Below are positions 46,746-56,096 of a stretch of DNA of 64,000 nt, piece by piece (within the stretch, counting starts at the first letter, position 1; every line of letters begins with the position of its first letter). The DNA is taken from NCBI RefSeq assembly GCF_016107325.1, contig NZ_RCVT01000004.1:124001-188000 (forward strand), in the 5' to 3' direction. The stretch is from Sphingomonas sp. MA1305. Lineage in GTDB: Bacteria; Pseudomonadota; Alphaproteobacteria; Sphingomonadales; Sphingomonadaceae. The notes below the pieces were generated by a model. That model was not told where the DNA came from and ran no database searches. It worked only from the letters and a program-made list of their open reading frames with translations. Both the position numbers and the translations under genes were made by a program.

Positions 46746-47597
46746 CTATCGTTCGTGCGATCGCAGCGCCAGCGCCCGCGCATACAGCGCCTTGCGATCG
46801 ACGCCGAAACGCTTCGCCACCTCGCCGGCGGCCTTGGCGGCGGGCAGGCGGGTGAGGGCCTCGGCGAGGGCGGCGTCGGCATCCTCGATCGGCGGTGGCG
46901 CGGCTTCGCCCGGCGGCGCGACGACGATCGCGATCTCGCCCTTGGGCGGCGCCTCGGCATAGCGCGCGGCGAGGCTGGTCAACGTGCCGGTGACCGCTTC
47001 CTCGAACCGCTTGGTGATCTCGCGCGTGACCGCCGCCTCGCGATCACCCAGCCCCTCGGCCAATGCGGCGAGGCAGGCGGACAGGCGCGGCCCCGATTCG
47101 TAGATCACCAGGGTCGCACGGACGGCGGCGATCTCCGCAATGGCATCAGCACGTGCCTTGGCCTTGGCGGGCAGGAAGCCGAGGAACAGGAAGCGATCGG
47201 TCGGCAGGCCGGCGAGGGTGAGCGCGGCGACGGCGGCGCAGGGGCCGGGAATGGTGACGACCGTGTGGCCGGCGGCGCGTGCGTCGCGCACCAGCTTGTA
47301 GCCGGGGTCGGAGATCAGCGGGGTTCCCGCATCGGAGACGAGCGCCACCGCCTCGCCGGCCATGCGCGCGATCAGGCCGGGACGGACGCCTTCGGCATTG
47401 TGATCGTGATAGGGGACCATCGGCCGCTTGACGCCGATATGGCGGAGCAGCCCGGCGGTGACGCGGCTGTCCTCGACGGCGATGACGTCGGCGCGCGCCA
47501 GAATGTCGGCGGCGCGGGGGGATAGGTCAGCGAGATTGCCGATCGGGGTCGCGACGATGTACAGGCCGGGTTCGAGAACATTCACGGGGACGGTCAT
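46746..47597 (-). CDS. rsmI: 16S rRNA (cytidine(1402)-2'-O)-methyltransferase RsmI
   Basis: A 283-aa tetrapyrrole-methylase-fold enzyme. Family motifs are GLYIVATPIGNLADLSPRA at the N-terminus, VEDSRVTAGLL, ALVSDAGTPLISDPG and IPGPCAAVAAL, with FLGFLPAKAK following. It methylates the ribose of C1402 in the ribosomal P site. Its start codon overlaps that of the divergent LppC-like gene in a CATG, so the two promoters must lie inside each other's coding sequences. Confidence 0.97.
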   Translation of the reverse strand: MTVPVNVLEPGLYIVATPIGNLADLSPRAADILARADVIAVEDSRVTAGLLRHIGVKRPMVPYHDHNAEGVRPGLIARMAGEAVALVSDAGTPLISDPGYKLVRDARAAGHTVVTIPGPCAAVAALTLAGLPTDRFLFLGFLPAKAKARADAIAEIAAVRATLVIYESGPRLSACLAALAEGLGDREAAVTREITKRFEEAVTGTLTSLAARYAEAPPKGEIAIVVAPPGEAAPPPIEDADAALAEALTRLPAAKAAGEVAKRFGVDRKALYARALALRSHER

Positions 47598-48795
47598 GGC
47601 AGAGGCGGGAACGATTGGACAGCCTGCGCAGGCGTGGCGGCGCGGCTTCGCCCTGATGGCGGCAACGGCGCTGGGTGCCTGTTCGACGGTAGTGCCGCGC
47701 GCGCCGGTCGAGGCGCCGGAGCGCCAGCCGACCCGGCCGCAGACAAGCCGGCCGGAGCCGGTCGATCAGGGCCTGCCCCGCGACACGCAGCGCAACCGCG
47801 TTGCGCTGCTGGTGCCGCTGACCGGCAGCAACGCGGGCGTCGGCCGATCGATCGCCAATGCGACGATGCTGGCGGTGCTCGACACCGGAACCGACAAGGT
47901 GCGGATCACCAATTACGACACCGCGACCGGCGCGGCGGCGGCGGCGAGCCGTGCGATTGCCGACGGGGCGCAGCTGATCCTCGGCCCGTTGCTCGCCGAC
48001 GACGTGCGCGCGGTTGCGCCGGTGGCCAAGGCGGCGAACGTGCCGGTGCTCAGTTTCTCCAACGACGCCAGCGTCGGCGGCAACGGCGTCTATCTGATGG
48101 GATATGTGCCGGCCCAGTCGATTGCGCGGGTCGTCGCGTATGCGCGCAGCCGTGGCGTGACCAGTTTTGCCGGGCTGGTGCCCAACGGCCTGTATGGCGA
48201 ACGGGCGTCGACCGCCTTCCTGCGCAGCGTCGAGGGCGCGGGCGGCCAGGTCGTGTCGCTGCAGACCTACGGCCGCACCAACGGCGGCGTGCAGGCGGCG
48301 GTGACCAGGCTGGCGGCGAAGGCGCCCTATGGCGCGGTGCTGATCGCTGACGGCGGCGCGACCGCCGCCGCCGCGGCACCGCTGGTCAAGCGCGGCAGCG
48401 GCGCGGGCACGCGCGTGCTCGGTACCGAATTGTGGAATTCGGAAAGCGGCATCGCCGCCCGGCCCGGCCTGTCGGGTGCGTGGTTCGCCAGCGTCGGCAA
48501 CGGCCTCTACCGGCAATATGCCACCAAATACCGCGCCCGCTACGGCGCCGCGCCCTATCGTCTGTCGAGCCTGGGCTATGATGCGGTGCTGCTGACGGTC
48601 CGGATCGCGCGCGATTGGCCGGTCGGCCGCGCCTTCCCCGAATCCCGCTTGCGCGACGGTGACGGCTTTGCCGGCATCGACGGCGCGTTCCGCTTCGGCC
48701 GGGACGGGGTCGCCGAGCGCGCGCTCGAGGTGGAGGAGATCCGCGACGGTCAGGTGGTGACGGTATCGCCGGCGCCGACCGGCTTCGGGGGCTAA
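47596..48795 (+). CDS. LppC/LpoA-like penicillin-binding protein activator
   Basis: A 399-aa lipoprotein-like protein. The N-terminal segment ends in ATALGAC (lipobox-like), and a Pro/Arg-rich linker follows. A periplasmic-binding-protein fold starts at NRVALLVPLTGSNAGVG and continues with LILGPLLADDVRAVAPVA and VLSFSNDASV. This matches the LppC family, whose E. coli member LpoA activates PBP1a. ATG 47596 is used because it begins just before the signal and overlaps the divergent rsmI start. A PBP1a gene is also present, at 60699. Confidence 0.88.
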   Translation: MAEAGTIGQPAQAWRRGFALMAATALGACSTVVPRAPVEAPERQPTRPQTSRPEPVDQGLPRDTQRNRVALLVPLTGSNAGVGRSIANATMLAVLDTGTDKVRITNYDTATGAAAAASRAIADGAQLILGPLLADDVRAVAPVAKAANVPVLSFSNDASVGGNGVYLMGYVPAQSIARVVAYARSRGVTSFAGLVPNGLYGERASTAFLRSVEGAGGQVVSLQTYGRTNGGVQAAVTRLAAKAPYGAVLIADGGATAAAAAPLVKRGSGAGTRVLGTELWNSESGIAARPGLSGAWFASVGNGLYRQYATKYRARYGAAPYRLSSLGYDAVLLTVRIARDWPVGRAFPESRLRDGDGFAGIDGAFRFGRDGVAERALEVEEIRDGQVVTVSPAPTGFGG

Positions 48796-49139
48796 GTGGC
48801 AGGGGGCCGCGCGCCCGAGGGCGCGTAAGGCGCACATCGCTGCGCCGGTGTTCTTCGTCGCGCAATCGACCAACACGGCGGCTTCGTCCGTCACCCGCTC
48901 ACGGTTGCGATCCTCAATCGGGTATCGCGTACGGATTTCGTTGCGCTGGCCGCACGCCTCGTCTCTGCCGTAGGGGGCAATCGCGACGTTCGCGCCTGAC
49001 GCCCGCCCTGCCACGGCTTGGCGCCGCCAACCGCTGACGGACGATAGGGAGGCGTGGCGAATACGCCGACGCGATCTCGACACCGACGCGCCCACCGCCT
49101 ATCGCGCATCCACAAGACACACCGACACAAGGGGAAGAC
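48796..49139. other. Intergenic region before glpX, no gene seen
   Basis: These 344 bp hold no convincing reading frame. A compact hairpin CGCGCCC/GGGCGCG lies about 20 bp after the LppC-like stop (about 48809-48825), without a T-run. The rest should include the glpX promoter, which I could not place. AAGGGGAAG just before 49140 is the glpX ribosome-binding site. Confidence 0.4.
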
Positions 49140-50102
49140 ATGCCCGCCGCCAGCCAGGTTCTCGATCGCGTCCTCGTCCTCGAGATGGTGCGGGTCACCG
49201 AAGCGGCGGCCATCGCCGCCTCCACCCTGGTCGGGCGCGGCGACGAGAAGGCGGCCGACGCCGCCGCCGTCGAGGCGATGCGTGCCGCGCTGAACGAGCT
49301 GTACATGGACGGCACCGTGGTGATCGGCGAGGGCGAGCGCGACGAGGCGCCGATGCTGTACATCGGCGAGAAGGTCGGCACCGGGAAGGGGCCGGAGATC
49401 GACATCGCGCTCGATCCGCTGGAAGGTACGACGATCTGCGCCAAGGCGGGGCCGAACAGCCTGGCGGTGCTGGCGATCGCGGAAAAGGGCGGCCTGCTCA
49501 ATGCGCCCGACGTCTATATGGACAAGATCGCGGTCGGCCCCGGCCTGCCTGCCGGCGTGATCGACCTCGACAAGACGCCGACCGAGAATGTCCAGGCGAT
49601 CGCCGCGGCGAAGGGCGTCAAGCCGAGCGACATCATCGCCTGCGTGCTCGACCGGCCGCGGCACGAAGCGCTGATCGCCGAACTGCGCGCGCTCGGCGTC
49701 GGCGTGATGCTGATCGGTGACGGCGACGTCGCCGGCGTGATCGCCACCGCCGATCCGGAAACCACGATCGACGTCTACATGGGATCGGGCGGCGCGCCGG
49801 AGGGCGTGCTGGCCTGCGCCGCGCTGCGCTGCGTCGGCGGCCAGTTCAAGGGCCGGCTGCTGTTCCGCAACGACGACGAGCGCGCACGCGCCCGCAAATG
49901 GGGCATCGAGGACCTCGACAAGCAGTACGACCTCAAGGAACTGGCGCGCGGCGACTGCATCTTCGCGGCGACCGGCGTCACCGACGGGTCGCTGCTCGAA
50001 GGCGTCAAGCGCAAGAAGGGCAAGATGACCACCGAGAGCGTGGTGATGCGCGCCTCGTCGGGCACGGTGCGCTGGGTCAAGGGCGAGCATCGCCTCGACT
50101 GA
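49140..50102 (+). CDS. glpX: Class II fructose-1,6-bisphosphatase (GlpX)
   Basis: A 320-aa sugar phosphatase of gluconeogenesis. Metal and substrate motifs are GEGERDEAPMLYIGEKVG, the signature IDIALDPLEGTTICAKAGPNS, and MGSGGAPEGVLACAALRCVGG. Length is normal. It has a strong ribosome-binding site, and its stop overlaps the start of the CPBP protease gene (ATGA-type), so the two are translationally coupled. Confidence 0.96.
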   Translation: MPAASQVLDRVLVLEMVRVTEAAAIAASTLVGRGDEKAADAAAVEAMRAALNELYMDGTVVIGEGERDEAPMLYIGEKVGTGKGPEIDIALDPLEGTTICAKAGPNSLAVLAIAEKGGLLNAPDVYMDKIAVGPGLPAGVIDLDKTPTENVQAIAAAKGVKPSDIIACVLDRPRHEALIAELRALGVGVMLIGDGDVAGVIATADPETTIDVYMGSGGAPEGVLACAALRCVGGQFKGRLLFRNDDERARARKWGIEDLDKQYDLKELARGDCIFAATGVTDGSLLEGVKRKKGKMTTESVVMRASSGTVRWVKGEHRLD

Positions 50103-50815
50103 TGATCGCTGAGGCGCTCGCCGCGCTGCTGTGCGGCTATGCGCTGTTCGTCCTGTGGCGCGGGCGGCTGTGGCTGCCGGTGACGCTGCCGATCGGCGCG
50201 CGGCACGCCCGCTGGGCGGCGGGGCTGTGGCTCGGCTATGGCCTGCCGGCGCTGGCGGCCTTGGCGATCTGGGGAAAGCTGGCGACGATCGGCGGGCTGG
50301 CGGTGGAGTTCGCGCCGCTGGCGCGGGCGATCGACCTGTTGCCCGGGATGATCGGCTTCGGCACCGTCGCGGCCGGGCTGGCGGGCGGCAGCGCGTTGGG
50401 GCTGGTCGCGACCTGGTGGCGGGCGCGGCGGGGCCGGGCGCCCTGGACCGCCGGCGATGCACGCTCGATCATGCCGCAGGACGGCGGCGAATTACTGCCT
50501 GCGGCGCTGCTCGCGGTCAGCGCCGGAGTGACGGAGGAGCTGTTCTTCCGCCTCGCCCTACCGCTGGCCGTGGCGATGCTCAGCGGATCGGGGCTGGCAG
50601 GGTGTGTCGTCGGTACCGGCTGTTTCGCGCTTCAGCACCGCTATCAGGGCTGGATCGGCGTGGTCGCCACGGCGATCGGCGGCGCGTTGATGACGGGGCT
50701 CTATTTTGGCAGCGGCGGGCTGTGGCTGCCGATCGTCGCGCACGCCCTGACCGACCTCAACGCGCTGGTGCTGCGGCCAGCGGTCAGCGCATGGCTACGC
50801 CGGCGCCGTCGATAG
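50102..50815 (+). CDS. CPBP-family intramembrane metalloprotease
   Basis: A 237-aa polytopic membrane protein with the CPBP (ABI/Rce1-like) motifs: TEELFFRLAL (EExxxR, about residues 141-150), FALQHRYQG, and HALTDLNAL (HxxxD-type). These residues coordinate the metal in the Rce1 fold. ATG 50102 overlaps the glpX stop. Substrates of bacterial members are mostly unknown. The last 32 bp overlap the convergent DUF429 gene. Confidence 0.85.
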   Translation: MIAEALAALLCGYALFVLWRGRLWLPVTLPIGARHARWAAGLWLGYGLPALAALAIWGKLATIGGLAVEFAPLARAIDLLPGMIGFGTVAAGLAGGSALGLVATWWRARRGRAPWTAGDARSIMPQDGGELLPAALLAVSAGVTEELFFRLALPLAVAMLSGSGLAGCVVGTGCFALQHRYQGWIGVVATAIGGALMTGLYFGSGGLWLPIVAHALTDLNALVLRPAVSAWLRRRRR

Positions 50816-51611
50816 GCACGCCGCGCGCCGCCGCGGCGGCGTGAAGCCGGTCGCGCAGCGCAGGGGCGAGGGGCGCGACGATATAGCCGGTGGCGAGGTC
50901 GCCGATCATGATCGACTGGGCCGCCGGCGCGCGCCGCCAATGGAGCGCGATGGCGCAGCAGAGCATCGCGTCGAGCCTGTCCTGGTCCGCCTTGCGCGGT
51001 CGGGGATGCTGCGCGGCGTCGCGACACCAGGCGGCGGGTTCGGCCAGGCCCCAGCGGTCGAACTGCGCAGCGGCGGCGAGGGCGACGCGGTGCCAGTCGT
51101 CGGGGCGGAAGCGGGCGTTGGCGGGATTGTACTTGGCGGCCGTCTTGTGTCCGGCATGGCTCGCGTCGAAGGCGGGAATGGCGAGGGCGGGGAACACCTC
51201 CATGACATAGCGTCCGTCCGGCGCCTGTCGTGCGGCGAGCGGATCGTCGGTCGCGCCGAGCGCGTCGAGGAACGGCCAGACCGGGGCGGCGTCGCAGAAC
51301 ATGCCGGTTTTGGCGCGGCTGGCGGGTTGGACGCCGCCGCCCAGCCAGCTGATCGCCGCCGCCGCGACGCGCTCCGCCGGGCGCATGCCGGTCGGATTGT
51401 TCACGATCGTCGGCTGGTCGAGGGCGATCAGCGTATAGTCGCCGGCGACGACCTCGATGAAGGCGAGGGCGTTGGCGAAACGGGCAAGACGCGGCGGGTG
51501 GAAGGTCGCGGTGCCGTCGTGCGCGAGGGTCACGGCGCAGATCGCACCCGGCGCCCGTGGACTGTCGGTCCAGGCCGAGTCGAAGCCGATGAAGGTCTCC
51601 GCTGCCCTCAC
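50784..51611 (-). CDS. DUF429 family protein (predicted RNase H-like nuclease)
   Basis: A 275-aa protein beginning ETFIGFDSAWTDSPRAPGA, with IALDQPTIVNNPTGMRPAER and a C-terminal KADQDRLDAMLCCAIA. The acidic residues at these three positions fit the RNase H-like DUF429 family, whose role is unknown. The only sensible start is GTG 51611, the last G of which lies in the terminal arm of a palindromic repeat. The repeat also supplies the purine-rich AAGGG in front of it. It overlaps the CPBP gene at its 3' end. Confidence 0.85.
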   Translation of the reverse strand: MRAAETFIGFDSAWTDSPRAPGAICAVTLAHDGTATFHPPRLARFANALAFIEVVAGDYTLIALDQPTIVNNPTGMRPAERVAAAAISWLGGGVQPASRAKTGMFCDAAPVWPFLDALGATDDPLAARQAPDGRYVMEVFPALAIPAFDASHAGHKTAAKYNPANARFRPDDWHRVALAAAAQFDRWGLAEPAAWCRDAAQHPRPRKADQDRLDAMLCCAIALHWRRAPAAQSIMIGDLATGYIVAPLAPALRDRLHAAAAARGVPIDGAGVAMR

Positions 51612-51694
51612 CCTTCGCCGCCTGCGGCGGCTTTTCCCTCTCCCGTCGGGAGAGGGAAGGGGCCCGCGCCGCGCAGCGGCGTGGGAAGGGTGAG
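51607..51694. repeat. Palindromic repeat (CTCACCCTTC family) at the DUF429 start
   Basis: Terminal arms CTCACCCTTC and GAAGGGTGAG (51685-51694), inner TTCCCTCTCCC/GGGAGAGGGAA, and two small GC stems. Same family as 8686-8755. It fills most of the 97-bp spacer between the exporter permease and the DUF429 gene, and its arm contains the DUF429 GTG. Confidence 0.88.
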
Positions 51695-51708
51695 GGTGGG
51701 GCGAATCT

Positions 51709-52466
51709 TCAATTCTTTAGCCGCCACCCGGTCCGGAAGATCCAGCCGACCACCGCCAGGCACAACAACAGGAAGCCGGCCGTCACGCCTAGGCTGATCA
51801 GCACCGGAACGTCGCCAGTGCCGAAGAAGCTCCAGCGGAAGGCGCTGACGAGATAGACGACCGGGTTGAACAGGGTGACCGTCCGCCACGGCTGCGGCAG
51901 CATGTCGATCGAATAGAAAACGCCGCCGAGAAAGGTCAGCGGCGTCACCACCAGCGTCGGCACGAAGTTCAGTTGCTCGAAATTCTTCGCCCAGATGCCG
52001 ATGATGAAACCGAACAGCGAGAAGGCGAGGCTGGTCAGGATCAGCAGCGCGGCCATGGCGACGGGATGGTCGACGCGCACTTCGACGAAGGCGGTGGCGG
52101 TGGCGAGAATGACGAGGCCGATCGCCACCGACTTGGTGGTCGCCGCGCCGACGAAGCCGATCACCATCTCCATCGCCGAGATCGGCGCGGACAACAGTTC
52201 GAAGACGGTACCGGTGAATTTGGGGAAGTAGATGCCGATCGAGGCGTTGCTGACACTCTGCACCAGCAGCGACGACATGATCAGCCCGGGGACGAGGAAG
52301 CTGCCATAAGCGACGCCGCCGACCTCCTGAATACGGCCGCCGAGCGCGCCGCCGAAGATGATGAAGTTGAGGCTGGTGAGCAGGACCGGCGTGATCAGGC
52401 TTTGCCACACCGTCCGCAGCGCGCGCGCCATTTCGAAGCGATAGATCGCCCAGATGCCGTTGAGGT

Positions 52467-52470
<4 letters not shown>
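51709..52470 (-). CDS. ABC-2 type transporter permease
   Basis: A 253-aa membrane protein with six hydrophobic segments. ABC-2 features are the N-terminal amphipathic helix ([15 protein letters not shown]), the [17 protein letters not shown] loop, and a conserved [16 protein letters not shown] before the last helices. It forms a complete exporter with the ATPase that overlaps it by 4 bp. This type exports drugs, lipids or polysaccharides; the substrate is not evident. Confidence 0.92.
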
Positions 52471-53399
<929 letters not shown>

Positions 53400-53561
53400 G
53401 AGGCCCCCTGATTTTCGCCGGAGATAGGGTGGCGAGCCGGCGGTTGGAAGGGAGCGCAGGCCGGTTGAAAGGTCACAAAGGTCACGCAGACGGATTGGGC
53501 GCCGACCTCGCCCGCCATCTGAGGAATAGGCGCTAAGCCTGACGTATTACAGCGAAAGGGG

Positions 53562-54272
53562 TCAGCGCCCTCGCGCCGCTGCGATCGCCCGTTCGAGATC
53601 AGCCACAGGCAGCGCGCCGGACAGCATCTGATCGCCGACGATCCAGGTCGGGGTGCCGGTGACGCCGAGCTTCGCCGCGACGTCCATGTTCCTCGCGATC
53701 TCCTGGTCTAGCACCGGCGCGTTGCTGCCGGGCAGGGCGACGCCGGTCCTTGCAGCGGTGGCGGCGATCGACGCTTCGCTGACCGGCCCCGCGGCGTAGA
53801 GCGCCTCGTGGAAGGCGCCGAACTTGCCCTGTTGCGCCGCGGCCAGGCTGGCGCGCGCCGCCGGGCGGCTGGTCGGTCCGAGGATCGGCAGTTCGCGGTA
53901 CACGACGCGCAATCCGGGATCGCGCTTGATCAGGTCGGCGATCATCGGCAGCGACGCCCGGCAATAGCCGCAATTGTAGTCGTAGAATTCGACCAGCGTC
54001 ACGTCGCCCTTGGGATTGCCCGCCCAGGCACCCGCGAAGGGCGTGGCGATCGCATCGCGGTTGGCGGCGACCGCCTTGCCCGATTCGCGGTTCTGCAGGG
54101 TCTGCATCGCCTGCACGATGATTTCCGGATGGGTGACGACATAATCGCGGACAACGCGCTCGATACCGGCGCGACCGGGGACGGGCGCGGCAAAGCGGTC
54201 GACGCTCCACACCGCACCGGCACCGACGACGGCGCCGAGCGCCGCGACGGCGATAAGGGAGGAGGTCTTCAC
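53562..54272 (-). CDS. DsbA-family thiol:disulfide oxidoreductase
   Basis: A 236-aa periplasmic protein with an N-terminal signal or anchor segment and a helical lead-in (VVTHPEIIVQAMQTL). A thioredoxin fold follows, with active site CGYC (101-104, FYDYNCGYCRASLP) and the cis-proline loop TGTPTW. It resembles the ScsC/BcfH-like DsbA group with an N-terminal oligomerisation stalk. It overlaps the upstream BepA-like protease gene by 4 bp, suggesting joint expression in envelope protein quality control. Confidence 0.9.
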   Translation of the reverse strand: MKTSSLIAVAALGAVVGAGAVWSVDRFAAPVPGRAGIERVVRDYVVTHPEIIVQAMQTLQNRESGKAVAANRDAIATPFAGAWAGNPKGDVTLVEFYDYNCGYCRASLPMIADLIKRDPGLRVVYRELPILGPTSRPAARASLAAAQQGKFGAFHEALYAAGPVSEASIAATAARTGVALPGSNAPVLDQEIARNMDVAAKLGVTGTPTWIVGDQMLSGALPVADLERAIAAARGR

Positions 54273-55636
54273 TTGCGCTTATACTTCTTCGGATTGTCGT
54301 CCATGTCGTTCTGCGCCGCCATGGCGATGTCCTGCGCGCGAATCCAGTCCGGCGTGTTCTGCGGGATGCCGGCCATGGCGTAGCGCGCGCTCTGTGCGGC
54401 GGTGCGCTGATCGCCGTTCATGCTCGCCCGCTCGGCGGTCGCCAGGGCGGCGCGCGCCGTGTCGCCGGTCAGTTCATAAGCGGTGCCGAGCTGGTACCAG
54501 GCAAAGGGATTGTCGTCGTCGCGCTGCGTCGCGATGCGCAGCACCTTGATCGCTTCCGGATAATTGGCCTTGTCCTCGGTGGCGATCAGCGCATGGCCGA
54601 AGGTGGTGGCGATCAGCGGGTTGTTGCCCGACCCCTGGGTCGCGCGGCGCAGCGGCACCAGCGCCGCGGCGGGCTGGCCCGCCTCGAGCAGGATCTGGCC
54701 GCGGATCTCGAGGAAATAAGGATCGTCGGGCTGCGCCTTCAGCAACGCGGCGGATTCGGCATCGGCTTTGTCGGGATAGCCGGCCTTGTGATAGGCATAG
54801 GCGCGTGCGTAATGCGCATAGACCGAGCCGTCGCTCTCCGGAAAATCCTGCAGCGTGCGTTCGGGCGGCAGCACATAGCCTTCCAGCTTCGCCTTCACCC
54901 GGCGGAAGCGTTCCTCCAGCGCGGCGTCGGGCGGCTTGTTCCACGCCGGGGACGCCTGCAGGTCGGCAGTCAGATGCTGGATGCGCTCACCCGACAGCGG
55001 GTGGGTCTGCATGAACGGATCGATATTCTCCACGCCGTAGCGATATTCCTCCTGCTGCAGGCGCTTGAAGAAGCTGACCATGCCCTTGCCGCTGACCCCG
55101 GCGGCGTTGAGGAAGCGGACGCCGGCGGCGTCTGCGGTGGTTTCCTGCGTGCGGCTGAAGGCGAGATATTTGCCCAGGCCCGCCTGCTGGCCGAGCGCCA
55201 TCAGCCCGGCGCCCGCCTCCGCCCCGCCGGCGGCGATGGCGGCGAGGCCAAGCACCATCGACAGGAGCGTGATGTTCATCGCCGGCTTGATGCCGCGATC
55301 GGCGAGGACGACGTGGCCGTCGGCGATATGGCCGAGTTCGTGCGCGATCACGCCCTGCACCTGATTGGCGTTGACCGCCGCCTGCAGCAGGCCGGAATGC
55401 ACGTAGACGGTCTGGCCGCCGGCGACGAAGGCGTTGATCGACTCGTCGTTGATCAGCACGACCTTGACGTCGCGCGGCGACAGGCCGGCCGCCTTGATCA
55501 GCGGGTTCGACATGTCGGCGAACATCGCCTCCGTCTCCGCATCGCGCAGGATCGACTGCGCCGCGGCAGGCTGGGCGGCGAGCAGGATGGTGGCGGCGGC
55601 GACGGCGATCAGACGCTTCATCGGCAAGCGCGTCAT
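54269..55636 (-). CDS. BepA-like M48 metalloprotease with TPR domain
   Basis: A 455-aa periplasmic protease. A signal peptide (LIAVAAATILLAAQPAAAQ) precedes the M48 domain, with zinc motif HELGH (99-103) and the downstream third-ligand region TQETTADAAGVRFL. A C-terminal TPR region starts near residue 265. BepA proteins degrade or assist misassembled outer-membrane proteins such as LptD. ATG 55636 is used; ATG 55621, five codons later, is equally plausible. The longer frame upstream crosses a repeat. Confidence 0.9.
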   Translation of the reverse strand: MTRLPMKRLIAVAAATILLAAQPAAAQSILRDAETEAMFADMSNPLIKAAGLSPRDVKVVLINDESINAFVAGGQTVYVHSGLLQAAVNANQVQGVIAHELGHIADGHVVLADRGIKPAMNITLLSMVLGLAAIAAGGAEAGAGLMALGQQAGLGKYLAFSRTQETTADAAGVRFLNAAGVSGKGMVSFFKRLQQEEYRYGVENIDPFMQTHPLSGERIQHLTADLQASPAWNKPPDAALEERFRRVKAKLEGYVLPPERTLQDFPESDGSVYAHYARAYAYHKAGYPDKADAESAALLKAQPDDPYFLEIRGQILLEAGQPAAALVPLRRATQGSGNNPLIATTFGHALIATEDKANYPEAIKVLRIATQRDDDNPFAWYQLGTAYELTGDTARAALATAERASMNGDQRTAAQSARYAMAGIPQNTPDWIRAQDIAMAAQNDMDDNPKKYKRK

Positions 55637-55833
55637 GGCAGGGAAACCGGCACGTGGGTCACGGCGGCCAACATAACCGCCGGCGCGGGCGAGGTCACGA
55701 CGAAACGGCGGGGAAGGGCCATGCGGGCCGTGCTGCCGCCTTCGCGGTGAATGGCGGCTGAAGAGGCGGCCGGGATGTCCCGATCCCTGGGACCGATCGA
55801 CAGTCGGCGTCGCAGGCTTTGAAAACGCCCCGC

Positions 55834-55929
55834 CGTCATTCCCGCGCAGGCGGGAATCCAGACGCGCGGAGGCTGCGTCTAGAGCCGTGACGTCACGGCT
55901 TCTGGAACCCCGCCTGCGCGGGGATGACG
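55834..55929. repeat. Palindromic repeat (CGTCATTCCCGC family) between bepA-like and rne genes
   Basis: Arms CGTCATTCCCGCGCAGGCGG and CCGCCTGCGCGGGGATGACG around a central AGCCGTGACGTCACGGCT palindrome. Same family as 33436-33529. The 407 bp from 55637 to 56043 hold this element and no gene that I can support. Confidence 0.85.
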
Positions 55930-56043
55930 GAACATGGCCTGCCATGCCGAATGGCGATCGGCTCTGGCGCTACGCCGGCGAACGCCCTGAGCCTGGATGA
56001 TGCAGCCTATGCCGTAACGACGGCAGGCCACTCACCGACAGCA

Positions 56044-56075
56044 AAAGGCCCTCCCGCCGGAGCGGAAGGGCCTTT
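56044..56075 (-). terminator. Intrinsic terminator of rne
   Basis: A long stem (AAAGGCCCTCCCGC against GCGGAAGGGCCTTT, one mismatch) with a short loop lies 21 bp beyond the rne stop. On the minus strand it is followed by TTTTGC. The arms also place a T-run on the other strand, so it may work in both directions. Confidence 0.9.
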
Positions 56076-56096
56076 CGTGATGGCAAAACCGATGGA

